Below, in pieces: positions 34,367-44,246 of a stretch of 56,362 bases of DNA (positions are counted from its first letter, which is position 1; every line of letters starts with the position of its first letter). The DNA is from a bacterium (lineage in GTDB: Bacteria; Planctomycetota; Planctomycetia; Planctomycetales; Planctomycetaceae): contig WGMU01000170.1 in assembly GCA_016124895.1 (NCBI GenBank), positions 1 through 56,362 of the forward strand. Reading direction: 5' to 3'. The notes below the pieces were generated by a model, which was given only the letters and a program-made list of their open reading frames with translations, did no database searches and was not told the origin of the DNA. A program made the translations under genes and the position numbers.

Positions 34367-35563
34367 ATGAAGCCAGTTGCTGGATTACTTGCGTCGCTGC
34401 TGCTTGTCTTCCTGACGGGATTGCTTGCCCCGTCGCCGGCATCGGCTCAAAAGACCGCTGAGTCTGGCACTGACCAGAAGGCCGACTCCCGCGAGTCGAT
34501 CGACTTCAATCGAGCCCGGCAGTTGCTGCAGCGCAAGAACAAGGGCGAGAAGCTCTCGGCCGACGACGAGGCGTACCTGCAGCGGGCGATCGAAGCACGG
34601 CGGCGGGTGCAAGGCCGCGGCGGCGAAGGTCGTGGACGCGACAGCCGGACGCTGCCGGCTGCCGAGAAGAGCGGACTCAAGCCGCTCAGCGAGATGACCG
34701 CCGACGATCGTTATCTCGGCGAGGATGGCGGGCTCTACGGTCAGGGGCGAAATGAGCCGAACATCGAGCTTCGTCGAGTTGCGAACGCGGCGCTGGCAAA
34801 GATTCAGCCGCTGGGCACGTCAGGCAATCCGTCGGCCGATGGGCGAATCGTGCTCGTTTCCATCAGCATGTCGAACGCGACTCAGGAGTTTTCCCGGTTC
34901 AAGCAGATTGCCGATACTGATCCCGACAAGGCAAAGAATCTGACAATCGTCGATTGTGCTCAAGGCGGGCAGGCGATGGCCGAATGGGTTGATCCGGACG
35001 CGCGGCCCTGGGTGGAAGCGGAACGCCGCCTGGAGCGCGCCGGTGTGACGCCGGAACAGGTTCAGGTCGCCTGGATCAAACTTGCCAATAAGTCACCGCG
35101 GGGCGATCTGCAGGCGCACGGGCGGAAACTGCAGAAGGACACCGCGGCGGTCATCCGAAATGCTCGGGCGAAGTTTCCGAATCTGCGCATTGTGTATCTG
35201 TCGAGTCGGATTTATGGCGGGTATTCGGCCGGACCGCTGAACCCCGAGCCGTTCGCGTATGAGTCTGCCTTTGCGGTTCGCTGGCTGATTCAGGATCAGT
35301 TTCAAGGTAACAGTTCGGACGCGCAGCCGGCGGCTCCTGCGTCAGGTGCAGACAACGAACCGGTTCTGCTGTGGGGGCCGTACCTGTGGAGTGACGGCGT
35401 CACGCCACGCAAGGCGGACGGGCTCGTCTGGAAACGCGAGGATCTCGGTGGAGACGGAACGCATCCGTCGCAGTCCGGACGCGACAAGGTCGCTCACCTG
35501 CTGCTGGACTTCTTCAAAGCCGATCCGCTCACCCGGAGCTGGTTTACGGGACGCCGCGAGTGA
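34367..35563 (+). CDS. Secreted SGNH-hydrolase-like protein (398 aa)
   Basis: A signal peptide (MKPVAGLLASLLLVFLTGLL, cleavage after SASAQ) is followed by a charged Arg/Gly/Gln-rich segment to about residue 110, then an alpha/beta domain. The C-terminal GGDGTHPSQSGRDKVA (Asp363, His366) looks like SGNH block V. A Ser-rich SMSN at 167-170 stands where the GDS block would be, and DCAQGGQAM could be block II. The classic GDSL motif is absent, so activity is unproven. GGAGG lies 7 nt before the ATG. Substrate is unknown; planctomycete relatives may be esterases. Confidence 0.6.
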   Translation: MKPVAGLLASLLLVFLTGLLAPSPASAQKTAESGTDQKADSRESIDFNRARQLLQRKNKGEKLSADDEAYLQRAIEARRRVQGRGGEGRGRDSRTLPAAEKSGLKPLSEMTADDRYLGEDGGLYGQGRNEPNIELRRVANAALAKIQPLGTSGNPSADGRIVLVSISMSNATQEFSRFKQIADTDPDKAKNLTIVDCAQGGQAMAEWVDPDARPWVEAERRLERAGVTPEQVQVAWIKLANKSPRGDLQAHGRKLQKDTAAVIRNARAKFPNLRIVYLSSRIYGGYSAGPLNPEPFAYESAFAVRWLIQDQFQGNSSDAQPAAPASGADNEPVLLWGPYLWSDGVTPRKADGLVWKREDLGGDGTHPSQSGRDKVAHLLLDFFKADPLTRSWFTGRRE

Positions 35564-35655
35564 TGGACAATCGCGCGAACCCGTCGAGCCTGCTTCTGAT
35601 TTCGACTTCGATTTGCTGAAGTGACCACGGAGCAGCCGACTGGCAGGAGAACGGG

Positions 35656-37806
35656 ATGGCCTCAAGTCACCGCATGATCCCGAGATGGCCGCTGCTCCTC
35701 GCGGTCCTGTTGACTGTGGGTCCTTGTCTGGCCGCATCAGCCGACGACGGACGCGTCGTCATGCGGCGACTCAACCGCGTCGAGTACGAGAACACCGTCC
35801 GTGACCTGCTGGGTGTGCATGTCGAACTGCAGGAACTGCTGCCACTGGACAGCTCGCGGGACGGCTTCGACAACGTCGGCGAAGCGCTGCATGTCTCGTC
35901 GTTTCTGATGGAAAAGTACCTTGAAGCCGCCAGCACAGCGCTCGATGTCGCGATCGCCAACGGGTCGCAACCGCAGCTCATCAAACGGCGATACAGCCTC
36001 AAGACGACGCACCAGGTTCGCACGACCACCGAAGACGTCTTTTGGAAATCCGACGACCACGACCGAGTGGTTATGTTCAGCTCGTCGGCCTGGCAGTCAG
36101 TCAGCCTGACTCCGTTCTATCCGAAGGACCGTGGCGACTACCGATTTCGCATCTGCACGTCGGCGGTCAACAGCGATGGCAAGCCCATGACCTATCGGGT
36201 TGATGCCGGGCTGATGCTGATGACCGGACGGCCGCATCTGGTTGGCTATTTCGATGCCCCGGCGGGCGAACCGGCTGTCGTTGAATTCGTCGACAGTCTC
36301 GAACCCCGGAACACGATTCGGCTGCTGCCGTACGGGCTGGCGTCGGCCCAGGAAGTGAAGAAGGTCGGCGCGGCTGAGTGGGCCGGGCCGGGGCTCGCTG
36401 TTGAATGGATCGAAGTCGAAGGACCGTTGCACGATCGGTGGCCTCCAGAGAGTCATCGCCGCATCTTCGGCGATCTGCCGCAGAAACCCGCTCCGATCTA
36501 CAACCAGCGGGACCGCGTCGAAGTGGTCTCGGACGATCCGGTTAGCGACGCGACGACGATCGTTCGCCGGTTCGCCAGTCGGGCGTTCCGACGGCCCGCG
36601 ACTGATGAGGAAGTCGCATCGTTCGTCGCAGTTATCGCCGATCGGCTCGACGAGGGACAGTCGTTCGAGCAGGCGGTGCGCGTCGGATTGCTGGCAGTGC
36701 TGGTCTCGCCCGAGTTTCTGTTTCTACACGAAACTCCAGGGCGGCTTGACGACTACGCCATCGCCAGCCGGCTGTCGTACTTTCTCTGGAGCACGATGCC
36801 AGACGACGAACTGCTCGACCTGGCGCAGCGTCAGCAACTCACTCAGCAGGAAGTGCTGCGGGTTCAGGTCGACCGGATGCTGGACGATCCGCGAGCGGCT
36901 GCGTTTCACCACAACTTCGTGGGGCAGTGGCTCAGTCTGCGCGACATCGACTTCACGCGGCCGAGCGGGCTGCTGTATCCGGAATTCGACGACATGCTGA
37001 AAGCGTCGATGGTCCGCGAGGCAGAACTGTTCTTCGCCGAGTTGCTGAAAGAGGATCTCAGCGTGACGAACATTGTCGCGTCGGACTTCTCGATGCTCAA
37101 CGGCCGGCTGGCGCAGCACTACGGAATCGACGGCGTCGACGGCTGGGAATTCCACCGGACGCCGCTGCCGCCAGGCAGTCACCGCGGCGGCGTGATCACG
37201 ATGGCCGGCGTGCTGAAAGTCACCGCCAATGGAACTTACACATCCCCGGTGACTCGCGGAGCCTGGGTGCTCGATCGCATCCTGGGAACTCCGCCATCGC
37301 TCCCGCCGGAAAGTGTTGACGGGCTGGTTCCTGATACGAGAGGAACGACGACAATCCGCGAACAACTGGCAAAGCATCGCGCGATCGAATCCTGTGCAGG
37401 TTGCCACGAAGAGATCGACCCGCCGGGCTTTGCCCTGGAGAGCTTCGACGTCATTGGCGGCTGGCGTGATCTCTACCGGCTCTCAGGCTGGAGGCGGGAC
37501 TCTGAGCAGATCACCGTGAACGGTCGTAAGATTTATCTCGGCGACGAGGTCGATTCGGCAGACGTTCTTCCAGATGGCCGCTCGTTTCGCGGCATCGACG
37601 AGTTCCGGCAACTGCTGCTGGAAGACAAAGACCAGCTCGCCCGGGCAATCACCGAACGGTTGCTGACTTACGGAACCGGTGCCGCGTCGGCATCGTCAGA
37701 CTTTGCAGAGATCAACGCCATCGTCGACCGCGTCCGCGCGAAGGACTACGGCCTGAGATCACTAATTCACGAGATCGTCACCAGTGATCTGTTCCTGATG
37801 AAGTAA
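35656..37806 (+). CDS. DUF1592-type secreted protein (716 aa)
   Basis: A multi-domain planctomycete protein in the order DUF1587, DUF1595, DUF1592, DUF1588, DUF1585. VVMRRLNRVEYENTVRDLLG near residue 34 marks DUF1587, and ESCAGCHEEIDPPGFALE (Cys580, Cys583, His584) marks DUF1588. A signal peptide ends near LAASADD. No N-terminal cytochrome domain with its own CxxCH precedes DUF1587, unlike many relatives. AGGAG lies 6 nt before the ATG. It is followed by a palindrome and the DUF1552 gene, the usual partner, suggesting a redox or polysaccharide-degradation role (family-level inference). Confidence 0.9.
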   Translation: MASSHRMIPRWPLLLAVLLTVGPCLAASADDGRVVMRRLNRVEYENTVRDLLGVHVELQELLPLDSSRDGFDNVGEALHVSSFLMEKYLEAASTALDVAIANGSQPQLIKRRYSLKTTHQVRTTTEDVFWKSDDHDRVVMFSSSAWQSVSLTPFYPKDRGDYRFRICTSAVNSDGKPMTYRVDAGLMLMTGRPHLVGYFDAPAGEPAVVEFVDSLEPRNTIRLLPYGLASAQEVKKVGAAEWAGPGLAVEWIEVEGPLHDRWPPESHRRIFGDLPQKPAPIYNQRDRVEVVSDDPVSDATTIVRRFASRAFRRPATDEEVASFVAVIADRLDEGQSFEQAVRVGLLAVLVSPEFLFLHETPGRLDDYAIASRLSYFLWSTMPDDELLDLAQRQQLTQQEVLRVQVDRMLDDPRAAAFHHNFVGQWLSLRDIDFTRPSGLLYPEFDDMLKASMVREAELFFAELLKEDLSVTNIVASDFSMLNGRLAQHYGIDGVDGWEFHRTPLPPGSHRGGVITMAGVLKVTANGTYTSPVTRGAWVLDRILGTPPSLPPESVDGLVPDTRGTTTIREQLAKHRAIESCAGCHEEIDPPGFALESFDVIGGWRDLYRLSGWRRDSEQITVNGRKIYLGDEVDSADVLPDGRSFRGIDEFRQLLLEDKDQLARAITERLLTYGTGAASASSDFAEINAIVDRVRAKDYGLRSLIHEIVTSDLFLMK

Positions 37807-37845
37807 GGACGATGCCTGAAACAGTTCCTCTCTCTCTATCTGACA

Positions 37846-37920
37846 GCAGCGCAAAGACGCAGAGGCTCAAAGGAACGCAAAGTCTTCGCGCAACTTTGTG
37901 CCTTCGCGCCTTTGCGCTGC
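37846..37920. repeat. Inverted repeat, GCAAAG family, copy 2
   Basis: GCAGCGCAAAG (37846-37856) is perfectly complementary to CTTTGCGCTGC (37910-37920), with further partial pairing inside. It shares the GCAAAG, CTTCGCG and CTTTGCG words with 11462-11618. It lies in the 199 bp gap between the DUF1592 and DUF1552 genes. Confidence 0.8.
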
Positions 37921-38005
37921 AGGGACACGCTGATTGTTTTGAGGATTCGGGGAAGTTGTTCTGGACACATCCCACAGTTGTTTTCTTCCGCTGGAGTCAT
38001 GTTCC

Positions 38006-39298
38006 ATGACGAAGAGTCCCAATCGAATCAGCGTGGAAAGGTGCTCGACGCGGCGGCGTTTTCTGAAGGCCGCCGGTGTGACGCTGGGGCTGCCGGTGCT
38101 GGATGCGTTTCTCCCGCGGGCCGGCGCCAAGGAAAACGATACCGACGTGCCGCAACGGATGGTTTGTGTGTGTGCGCCGCTGGGGCTGCATCCGGAGTTC
38201 TTCTTCCCGGAGCAGGCCGGGCGGGAATATTCGCCGTCGCTGTATCTGGCCGAACTGCAGGAATTCCGCGACCAGTTCACCGTGATCTCCGGGCTGGCTC
38301 ATCCGGAGGTCGGGTCGAGTCACGATTCGATCTTCAGCTTTCTGACCGCGGCACCGCATCCGGAGATTCGTGCTGGATTTCATAACAGCATTTCGGTCGA
38401 TCAGTTCGCGGCCGAACATCTCGGTGAGCGGACTCGGTTTCCGAGTCTGTCGCTGTCGGCCGAAGGCTTCGGGCTGTCGTGGACGCACAGCGGAGCACTC
38501 GTGCCGCCGGACCTGTATCCGGCAAATGTGTTCGCGCGGCTGTTTCTCGATGGCCGTCCCGACGAGGTTGCCGCTCAAAAACAGCGGCTGCGCGACGGGC
38601 GCAGCATTCTGGATGCGGTCAGCGATCGAGCCCGCCGGATGCAGTCGTCGGTCGGCAAACGCGATCGTGAGAAACTCGACGAATACTTCACCAGTGTGCG
38701 TGAACTCGAACGCCGCATGACAACTGCCGAGGAGTGGTCGAAGAAACCGAAGCCGCAGGTCGACGTGAAGCCGCCGCAGAACAACCTGGTTCCCGGAGAT
38801 CTGATCGGCAAAACACGACTGATGTTTGATCTCATTCACCTCGCCCTGCAGACGGATTCAACCCGGCTGGTCACAATGCTGCTGCTGGGGACGAGTCTAG
38901 TGCCGCCAATTCAGGGCGTTTCGCAGGGGCACCACGATCTGTCGCATCACGGCCAGGATCCGCAGAAGATCGCGCAACTGCGGACGATCGAACTGGAGTT
39001 GATGAAGTGTGTGCGCGAACTGCTGAAGAAGCTCAGCCAGACGGAAGAGCAGGGCGAGAGTCTCCTCGACCGGACGATGCTGTACGTCAGCAGCAACCTG
39101 GGCGACGCGAGCAACCACTCGACGCGGAACCTGCCCGTTATTCTGGCGGGCGGCGACTTCAAACACGGGCAGCATCTGAAGTTTGATGCGGCAAATCCGA
39201 CGCCACTCAGTAATCTCTATGTGTCGATGCTCCAGCGTCTGGGCATCGAGGCGGATCAGTTTGGTTCGAGCACGGGAACACTCACCGGACTCGTCTGA
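38006..39298 (+). CDS. DUF1552 protein, Tat-exported (430 aa)
   Basis: DUF1552 proteins are the usual partners of DUF1592 proteins and are distantly related to DUF1501 (alkaline-phosphatase-like). A twin-arginine signal (STRRRFLKAAGVTLGLPVL, about residues 14-32) is followed by VCVCAPLGLHPEFFFP and, near the C-terminus, MLYVSSNLGDASNHSTRNLP and LAGGDFKHGQHL. GGAG lies 9 nt before the ATG. It is separated by only 20 bp from the next gene, so the two are co-transcribed. Confidence 0.9.
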   Translation: MTKSPNRISVERCSTRRRFLKAAGVTLGLPVLDAFLPRAGAKENDTDVPQRMVCVCAPLGLHPEFFFPEQAGREYSPSLYLAELQEFRDQFTVISGLAHPEVGSSHDSIFSFLTAAPHPEIRAGFHNSISVDQFAAEHLGERTRFPSLSLSAEGFGLSWTHSGALVPPDLYPANVFARLFLDGRPDEVAAQKQRLRDGRSILDAVSDRARRMQSSVGKRDREKLDEYFTSVRELERRMTTAEEWSKKPKPQVDVKPPQNNLVPGDLIGKTRLMFDLIHLALQTDSTRLVTMLLLGTSLVPPIQGVSQGHHDLSHHGQDPQKIAQLRTIELELMKCVRELLKKLSQTEEQGESLLDRTMLYVSSNLGDASNHSTRNLPVILAGGDFKHGQHLKFDAANPTPLSNLYVSMLQRLGIEADQFGSSTGTLTGLV

Positions 39299-39318
39299 GT
39301 CCAGCGAAGGAGACGGTC

Positions 39319-40872
39319 ATGAGTCATCGCAGTCGTCGTGAGTTTCTGGCGGATGTCGGGCGTGGAATGCTGGTGGCCAGCCTCGGCTCGGTCACAGCGA
39401 GTGATCTCGGACTTTCTCGCGCGGTGGCCGGAGTCGAGAATGAACGTGTGACCTTTGGCTCGCTGGAGCCGCTGGTTTCGCTGATGCAGGAAACAGCACC
39501 GGAAAAACTGCAGCCTCAGTTGATCGAAAAGTTGAAAGGCGGCACGAGCCTGCAGACGCTGATCTCTGCCGGAGCACTCGCGAATGTGCGAGCCTTTGCG
39601 GGCCAGGATTACACGGGCTACCACACGTTTATGGCGTTGATTCCGGCGCTGCGAATGTCCACCGAGTTGCCGTCCGAGCGGCAGGCGCTGCCGGTGCTCA
39701 AAGTGCTGTACCGCAACAGCAGCCGCATCCAGAACCAGGAAGCGAATCTGAAGGACGCGCTGCATCCGGTCACGGTGGCTGACGTGTCGGACTTCTCGGA
39801 TGGCGGAGCAACCCTGCAGAAGCAAGTGCGTGGCGTCGACTGGGCCGCGGCTGAGTCGCGGTTTGCGGCGCTCGCGAACGGGCCATCGGGCGAGGCATTC
39901 AATCATCTGCAGTTCGCGGTGCAGGACGAGGTCGACGTTCATCGTGTGGTGCTGTCCTGGCGAGCCTGGTCGATGCTCGACGTCGCCGGCGCCGAGTACG
40001 CACACACGCTGCTGCGTCAGTCTGTGCGTTACTGCCTGGACGTCGAACAGCGAATGCACGAGCGTAGTTACAAGTCGTCTTCGATTCGCGACCTGCTGCC
40101 GAAACTACTCGACCAGCACAAGCTGCTGAGCAAGCCGCCGGGCAATCGACAGGGCGACGATGCGTGGGTCGAGCAACTCGCGATGACGATCTTTTCCGGC
40201 ACGCGCGAGCAGGCGGCCGAAGCCGTTGCGACAGCGCTGACAGAAGGCTTTTCGACGGAAGTCGTCGGCGAAGCGATCTCGCTCGCAGCCAACATGCTGG
40301 TGCTGCGTGATCCCGGCCGGCTGGAACAGTACAGCTCGAAAGAGAAGCCGCCGGGTTGCGTGCATGGCGACTCGGTCGGCGTCCACGCATCCGATGCGGC
40401 CAACGCCTGGCGGAACATTTCCCGAGTCGGCAACGCTCGCAACCGGGTTTCAGCACTGATCGTCGGTGCGTTTCACACGGCGGGCCAGAGCAATCGCGCG
40501 ACCAGCGATCCGTATCCGTTCGCAGCTCAGCTCGAAGAAGTTCGGGCGACCGACTCGCCGACACTGCTCGCTCAGGCGGAAGAAGCCATTCTCGCGAACG
40601 AGCAGGCGCGAGCGTCCGCCATCGCGCAGCGTTACGGTGAGTTGCAGCTTCCGACGCGTCCGCTGCTCGACCTGCTGCTGCGCTTTGCCGTCAGCGAAGA
40701 CGGCGCACTGCACGCCGAGAAGTATTACTACACCGTCACGGAAGAGTACGCGGCGATGCGCCCGGTCTTCCGCTGGCGGCAGATCGTGGCTCTCGCCCGC
40801 GTGACAGCCAGCGAGTGCGGATTCCCAGCGCCGGGTTATCGCGAAGCGTGCGAGCAGCTTCGGCTGATCTAA
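39319..40872 (+). CDS. Tat-exported protein of unknown function (517 aa)
   Basis: Not recognised. A twin-arginine signal SRREFLADVGRGMLVASLG (about residues 5-23) directs export in folded form, which suggests a cofactor. The mature part is largely alpha-helical, with scattered histidines in conserved-looking contexts: GYHTFM, FNHLQF, EVDVHRVVL, and CVHGDSVGVHASDAANAW (about 350-367), then GAFHTAGQ. These could bind metal or heme. GGAG precedes the ATG by 6 nt. It is the third gene of the DUF1592-DUF1552 cluster, so a shared substrate is likely. No domain name is offered. Confidence 0.75.
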   Translation: MSHRSRREFLADVGRGMLVASLGSVTASDLGLSRAVAGVENERVTFGSLEPLVSLMQETAPEKLQPQLIEKLKGGTSLQTLISAGALANVRAFAGQDYTGYHTFMALIPALRMSTELPSERQALPVLKVLYRNSSRIQNQEANLKDALHPVTVADVSDFSDGGATLQKQVRGVDWAAAESRFAALANGPSGEAFNHLQFAVQDEVDVHRVVLSWRAWSMLDVAGAEYAHTLLRQSVRYCLDVEQRMHERSYKSSSIRDLLPKLLDQHKLLSKPPGNRQGDDAWVEQLAMTIFSGTREQAAEAVATALTEGFSTEVVGEAISLAANMLVLRDPGRLEQYSSKEKPPGCVHGDSVGVHASDAANAWRNISRVGNARNRVSALIVGAFHTAGQSNRATSDPYPFAAQLEEVRATDSPTLLAQAEEAILANEQARASAIAQRYGELQLPTRPLLDLLLRFAVSEDGALHAEKYYYTVTEEYAAMRPVFRWRQIVALARVTASECGFPAPGYREACEQLRLI

Positions 40873-40979
40873 CGCGGTCAGCTCAAATCACGTCACCGCC
40901 ATCCGGTCGGTACTCGCCGAACCGGATTGCTTCACCAGTTCTGCAGCGGTAACGCTTCCGTCACTGCGATTACGTTGTG

Positions 40980-42500
40980 TCAGCGACGGTGCTGGAAGAA
41001 CGCGTCGCCGTACGTGGCACGCATCTGCGATTCGATCTCACGGCGGTCGTCTGTGATCATCTTCCAGATATCGGTGCGCTGCTTCGTCCCTTTCAGCACC
41101 GCCGCCGCCTGATGTTCTCGCACCTCCTGCAGATTGCTGGTGACAGCCAGCGACGAGGCGCCGTAGCCGACCACACCCCACCAACTGTTTGTCGCCCAGT
41201 TGGGACGGTAATCGACGTTGTAAACCAGGGTCTGTTGTTCGACGTTCACCTCGACGCCCTGGCCACGCAGTGAGGCCGCCAGTGCCCGGAACCGTTCGCT
41301 GACGCGGGTGCCGAATGCGAGCAGAACCGGGTCAACTCCCGCTGTAGGAAGCTGGTCGATCCGGCGAGCAAAATTGTCGTGCCAGGTTGCCGTGCGGTTG
41401 TAGTCCTTCGCTTTAAGGTTGACTCGGGCAAGGTCATCGATCGACTGCGACACTGCGCGGCAGTACCGCTTCGAGGCTTCAGGTTCGATGGCAACTCTGG
41501 GCCTGATACCGGAGGGCGGCGGTGGCTCGCTCGCGACCCTGTCCTCACCGGCGACGCGCGGACCAGGCGACGGCGATGAAATCAGTGACACCACTCGCCT
41601 CAGACTTGCGTCCGAGAGTGACATCGTCAGCGTAACCGATCTGCCGTCCGTTGCTGCTTTTGCCGACGCGAACTCGTCCAGTGACAGATGCTGATCATCG
41701 ACAAGCTGACGAAATACGGCGGCGACCGGTTCTGCCAGTCCAGTCGCATCACCGTCAAACCGAATGACGACACGGGCCGTCGTGGCCTGATCGATGGTCA
41801 CATACAGGGAGAGACTCTGCTGCGTCGGCAACAGTTTCAAAAGATTCAGTCTCTGCACGGGGTCCTGAGGCAGCAGGTCTGACTGCTCGAGGTATTCACG
41901 AATGCGATCCGGTCCGACCATCTGCCGCAGGTCGAGAGACAGAACGATATGGGCAGGATTAGCGGCAGCCTCCTGCAGGCCCGGCGCCAGCGGCCCTGCT
42001 GTTCCATCAGCGGCAGCCTGCGCCCAGCGAGCTGTCTCCTGACGCATGGCAGGCGATCGAATTCCGAGCAGTCCGCGTCGAATCTCGACCAGCAGTGCAT
42101 CGCGGCGCGCCTCGACCGCTCGCATCCCGGCCAGTTGTTCGACATGTGTTTCTTCACGGCGAGCGAGACGTTCCATCGTGACGCCAGGAGGCAGTTCAAG
42201 GATGGCCGTCGACCAGACTTCCTGCTGCATCGCCGGCCGGACCAGCGAACCAATGACGAGCGTGTCGACCCATGTCGGGATCCGCGATGCGCCGGTCAGG
42301 AAGTCCTGTTCCGCCGTTTCGGCCCAGCCTTCGCGCTGGGCTCGGTCGGTCTGGAGAATCTGAGCGACGCGAACCACCGTGACGGCGTTAGTTTGAGCAG
42401 GCAGGTATCTCGCCAGTTCAGCGGCCGATTCAGCGGCGTTCAGCCGGCGGCCGAAGACAAACAGTGCGATCAGAATCAGCATGCATCGGAGTGAGTTCAT
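40980..42500 (-). CDS. Secreted protein of unknown function (506 aa)
   Basis: A signal peptide (MNSLRCMLILIALFVFG, cleavage near LNAAES) precedes a soluble protein with no named domain that I recognise. It contains repeated alpha/beta-looking segments (TVVRVAQILQ, ILELPPGVTMERLARRE, HIVLSLDLRQM, VVIRFDGDATG) and resembles planctomycete proteins with no assigned function. ATG 42500 is chosen over the frame's upstream limit at 42536, as it gives a proper signal peptide. It is divergent from the diheme cytochrome gene and shares a 239 bp promoter region with it. Confidence 0.7.
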   Translation of the reverse strand: MNSLRCMLILIALFVFGRRLNAAESAAELARYLPAQTNAVTVVRVAQILQTDRAQREGWAETAEQDFLTGASRIPTWVDTLVIGSLVRPAMQQEVWSTAILELPPGVTMERLARREETHVEQLAGMRAVEARRDALLVEIRRGLLGIRSPAMRQETARWAQAAADGTAGPLAPGLQEAAANPAHIVLSLDLRQMVGPDRIREYLEQSDLLPQDPVQRLNLLKLLPTQQSLSLYVTIDQATTARVVIRFDGDATGLAEPVAAVFRQLVDDQHLSLDEFASAKAATDGRSVTLTMSLSDASLRRVVSLISSPSPGPRVAGEDRVASEPPPPSGIRPRVAIEPEASKRYCRAVSQSIDDLARVNLKAKDYNRTATWHDNFARRIDQLPTAGVDPVLLAFGTRVSERFRALAASLRGQGVEVNVEQQTLVYNVDYRPNWATNSWWGVVGYGASSLAVTSNLQEVREHQAAAVLKGTKQRTDIWKMITDDRREIESQMRATYGDAFFQHRR

Positions 42501-42739
42501 CAGATTCGGTCTCCCGTAAGGTCGTCGGGGCGGCAAAGCTCACTGAAGCAGGTGCCCTCGTCCGGAGAGGGCCGCAGCGGAATTGCAACTGGCATTCCAG
42601 ACGAGGCTTGCCGACAGGCCCGTTCTCGTTGAAATTTGCTGTGACGCAGAAGCTGTTCGTTCACGCCGGCCGTTAATGCGGCAGATTTTTCGCAGATTGC
42701 TCTCCGTAAGTCACGCATCAGATAACAGACTCGCCTTCG

Positions 42740-44242
42740 ATGAATCAGCCAGTCATCTCAGACGAACAATCCCTGCATCGTTCGGTCTCGTCATCATCGC
42801 GCGCTCTGCCGCTCGACGGCGTGCGGAGATGGTCCGCTTTTGGCCAATACCGAGTGCCTCTCATCTGGCTGATGGCCTGTTTCGTCGTGTCCCGACCAGC
42901 CTGCGGGGCGGATGGCCTGCCTTCGGCTGCAGACGGATCACAATCTGCCGCCGGACAGCAACTGGCCGCCAAAGGCTGGGAACTCCTGCGTACGAAACCG
43001 TATCTGCCGCCGGACTTTGACGCCGCCGTCTTCAGTGAACTCTGGAAAGTCTGGGAACCTGAAGCGCGCAACCGCGCCGCCGCGGCCAGTCCGGAAGAGC
43101 GTCGACGAATGACGTTCTCGCGTTACGGCCTGATGCCGGTTCCGGACGAGCCCGATGCAAAAACGGCCCTCGGATACGTCGCGACGGAAAACAGTGGCTG
43201 GACGATGAACTGCCTGGCATGTCACGCCGGGAAGGTCGCCGGGCGAGTCATTCCGGGGCTGGGAAACAGCCACACCGCGCTTCAGTCGCTGACGGAGGAC
43301 GTGCGTCTGACGAAGCTGTCGCAGTTCAAGTCGCTGAGTCATCTGGATCTGGCAACGCTGAAGCTACCTCTGGGCACGACACACGGCACGACGAACTCGG
43401 TCATCTTCGGCGTCGTCCTCGGCAACCTGCGAGACCGCGACATGAATGTGGACCGCTCGCGCCCGTCGCAGACGCTCACGCATCACGACATGGATGCGCC
43501 GCCGCTGTGGAACGTTCGGTTCAAAACACATCTCTATGCGGACGGCTTCGCACCGAAAAACAGCCGCGTGCTGATGCAGTTCATGCTGTTGCCGGAGAAC
43601 GGCCCCGACAAACTGCGCGAATGGGAGCCGGACTTCGATGCCATCCTCGCGTGGATCGAATCACTGGAACCGCCCCACTGGCCATTTGACGTCGACCAGT
43701 CGCTGGCAGATGCGGGGCGGATCGTCTTTGACGAGCACTGTGCCCGCTGTCACGGTTCGTACGGTCCGGACAGTGAGTATCCCGAGCGAGTTGTTCCGCT
43801 CGAAGAGATTGGCACGGATCCGGTGCGGCTGCGAGCACTGACGATCGTGCATCGCCAGTGGATGCGCGACGGCTGGATGAGCCACTACGGCGGTGATCCG
43901 GTCGACGTCGACCCGGTCGGTTACGTCGCTCCGCCGCTGCACGGCATCTGGGCGTCCGCGCCGTACTTCCACAACGGTTCGGTGCCGACACTCTGGCACG
44001 TACTGCATCCCGGCGATCGGCCGACCGTCTGGCAGCGATTGGAAAACGGCTACGATCAGCAGCGAGTCGGGCTCGAAGTGCAGACGTTCGAAGCCGTCCC
44101 AGATGCTGCTCGCACGCCGTGGCAGAAACGCGGTTACTTCGACACAACGAAACCCGCGAAGAGCAACGCCGGCCACACGTTTCCAGACGATCTGACCGAG
44201 CCGCAGAAGATGGCCGTGCTCGAGTACCTGAAGACGCTGTAG
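42740..44242 (+). CDS. Diheme c-type cytochrome, possibly RoxA/peroxidase-like (500 aa)
   Basis: Two CxxCH heme sites: CLACH at 158-162 and CARCH at 334-338, about 175 residues apart, which resembles diheme cytochromes such as the rubber oxygenase RoxA and MauG/CcpA peroxidases. A hydrophobic segment (about 38-52) ending in CGADG acts as signal peptide; the 35 residues before it make an unusually long n-region, so the true start may be further in. The sequence YFHNGSVPTLWHVLHPGDRP near 425 is a typical distal motif of this cytochrome class. The second half has the large loops expected of RoxA, but the reaction is uncertain. Confidence 0.75.
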   Translation: MNQPVISDEQSLHRSVSSSSRALPLDGVRRWSAFGQYRVPLIWLMACFVVSRPACGADGLPSAADGSQSAAGQQLAAKGWELLRTKPYLPPDFDAAVFSELWKVWEPEARNRAAAASPEERRRMTFSRYGLMPVPDEPDAKTALGYVATENSGWTMNCLACHAGKVAGRVIPGLGNSHTALQSLTEDVRLTKLSQFKSLSHLDLATLKLPLGTTHGTTNSVIFGVVLGNLRDRDMNVDRSRPSQTLTHHDMDAPPLWNVRFKTHLYADGFAPKNSRVLMQFMLLPENGPDKLREWEPDFDAILAWIESLEPPHWPFDVDQSLADAGRIVFDEHCARCHGSYGPDSEYPERVVPLEEIGTDPVRLRALTIVHRQWMRDGWMSHYGGDPVDVDPVGYVAPPLHGIWASAPYFHNGSVPTLWHVLHPGDRPTVWQRLENGYDQQRVGLEVQTFEAVPDAARTPWQKRGYFDTTKPAKSNAGHTFPDDLTEPQKMAVLEYLKTL

Positions 44243-44246
44243 CACA

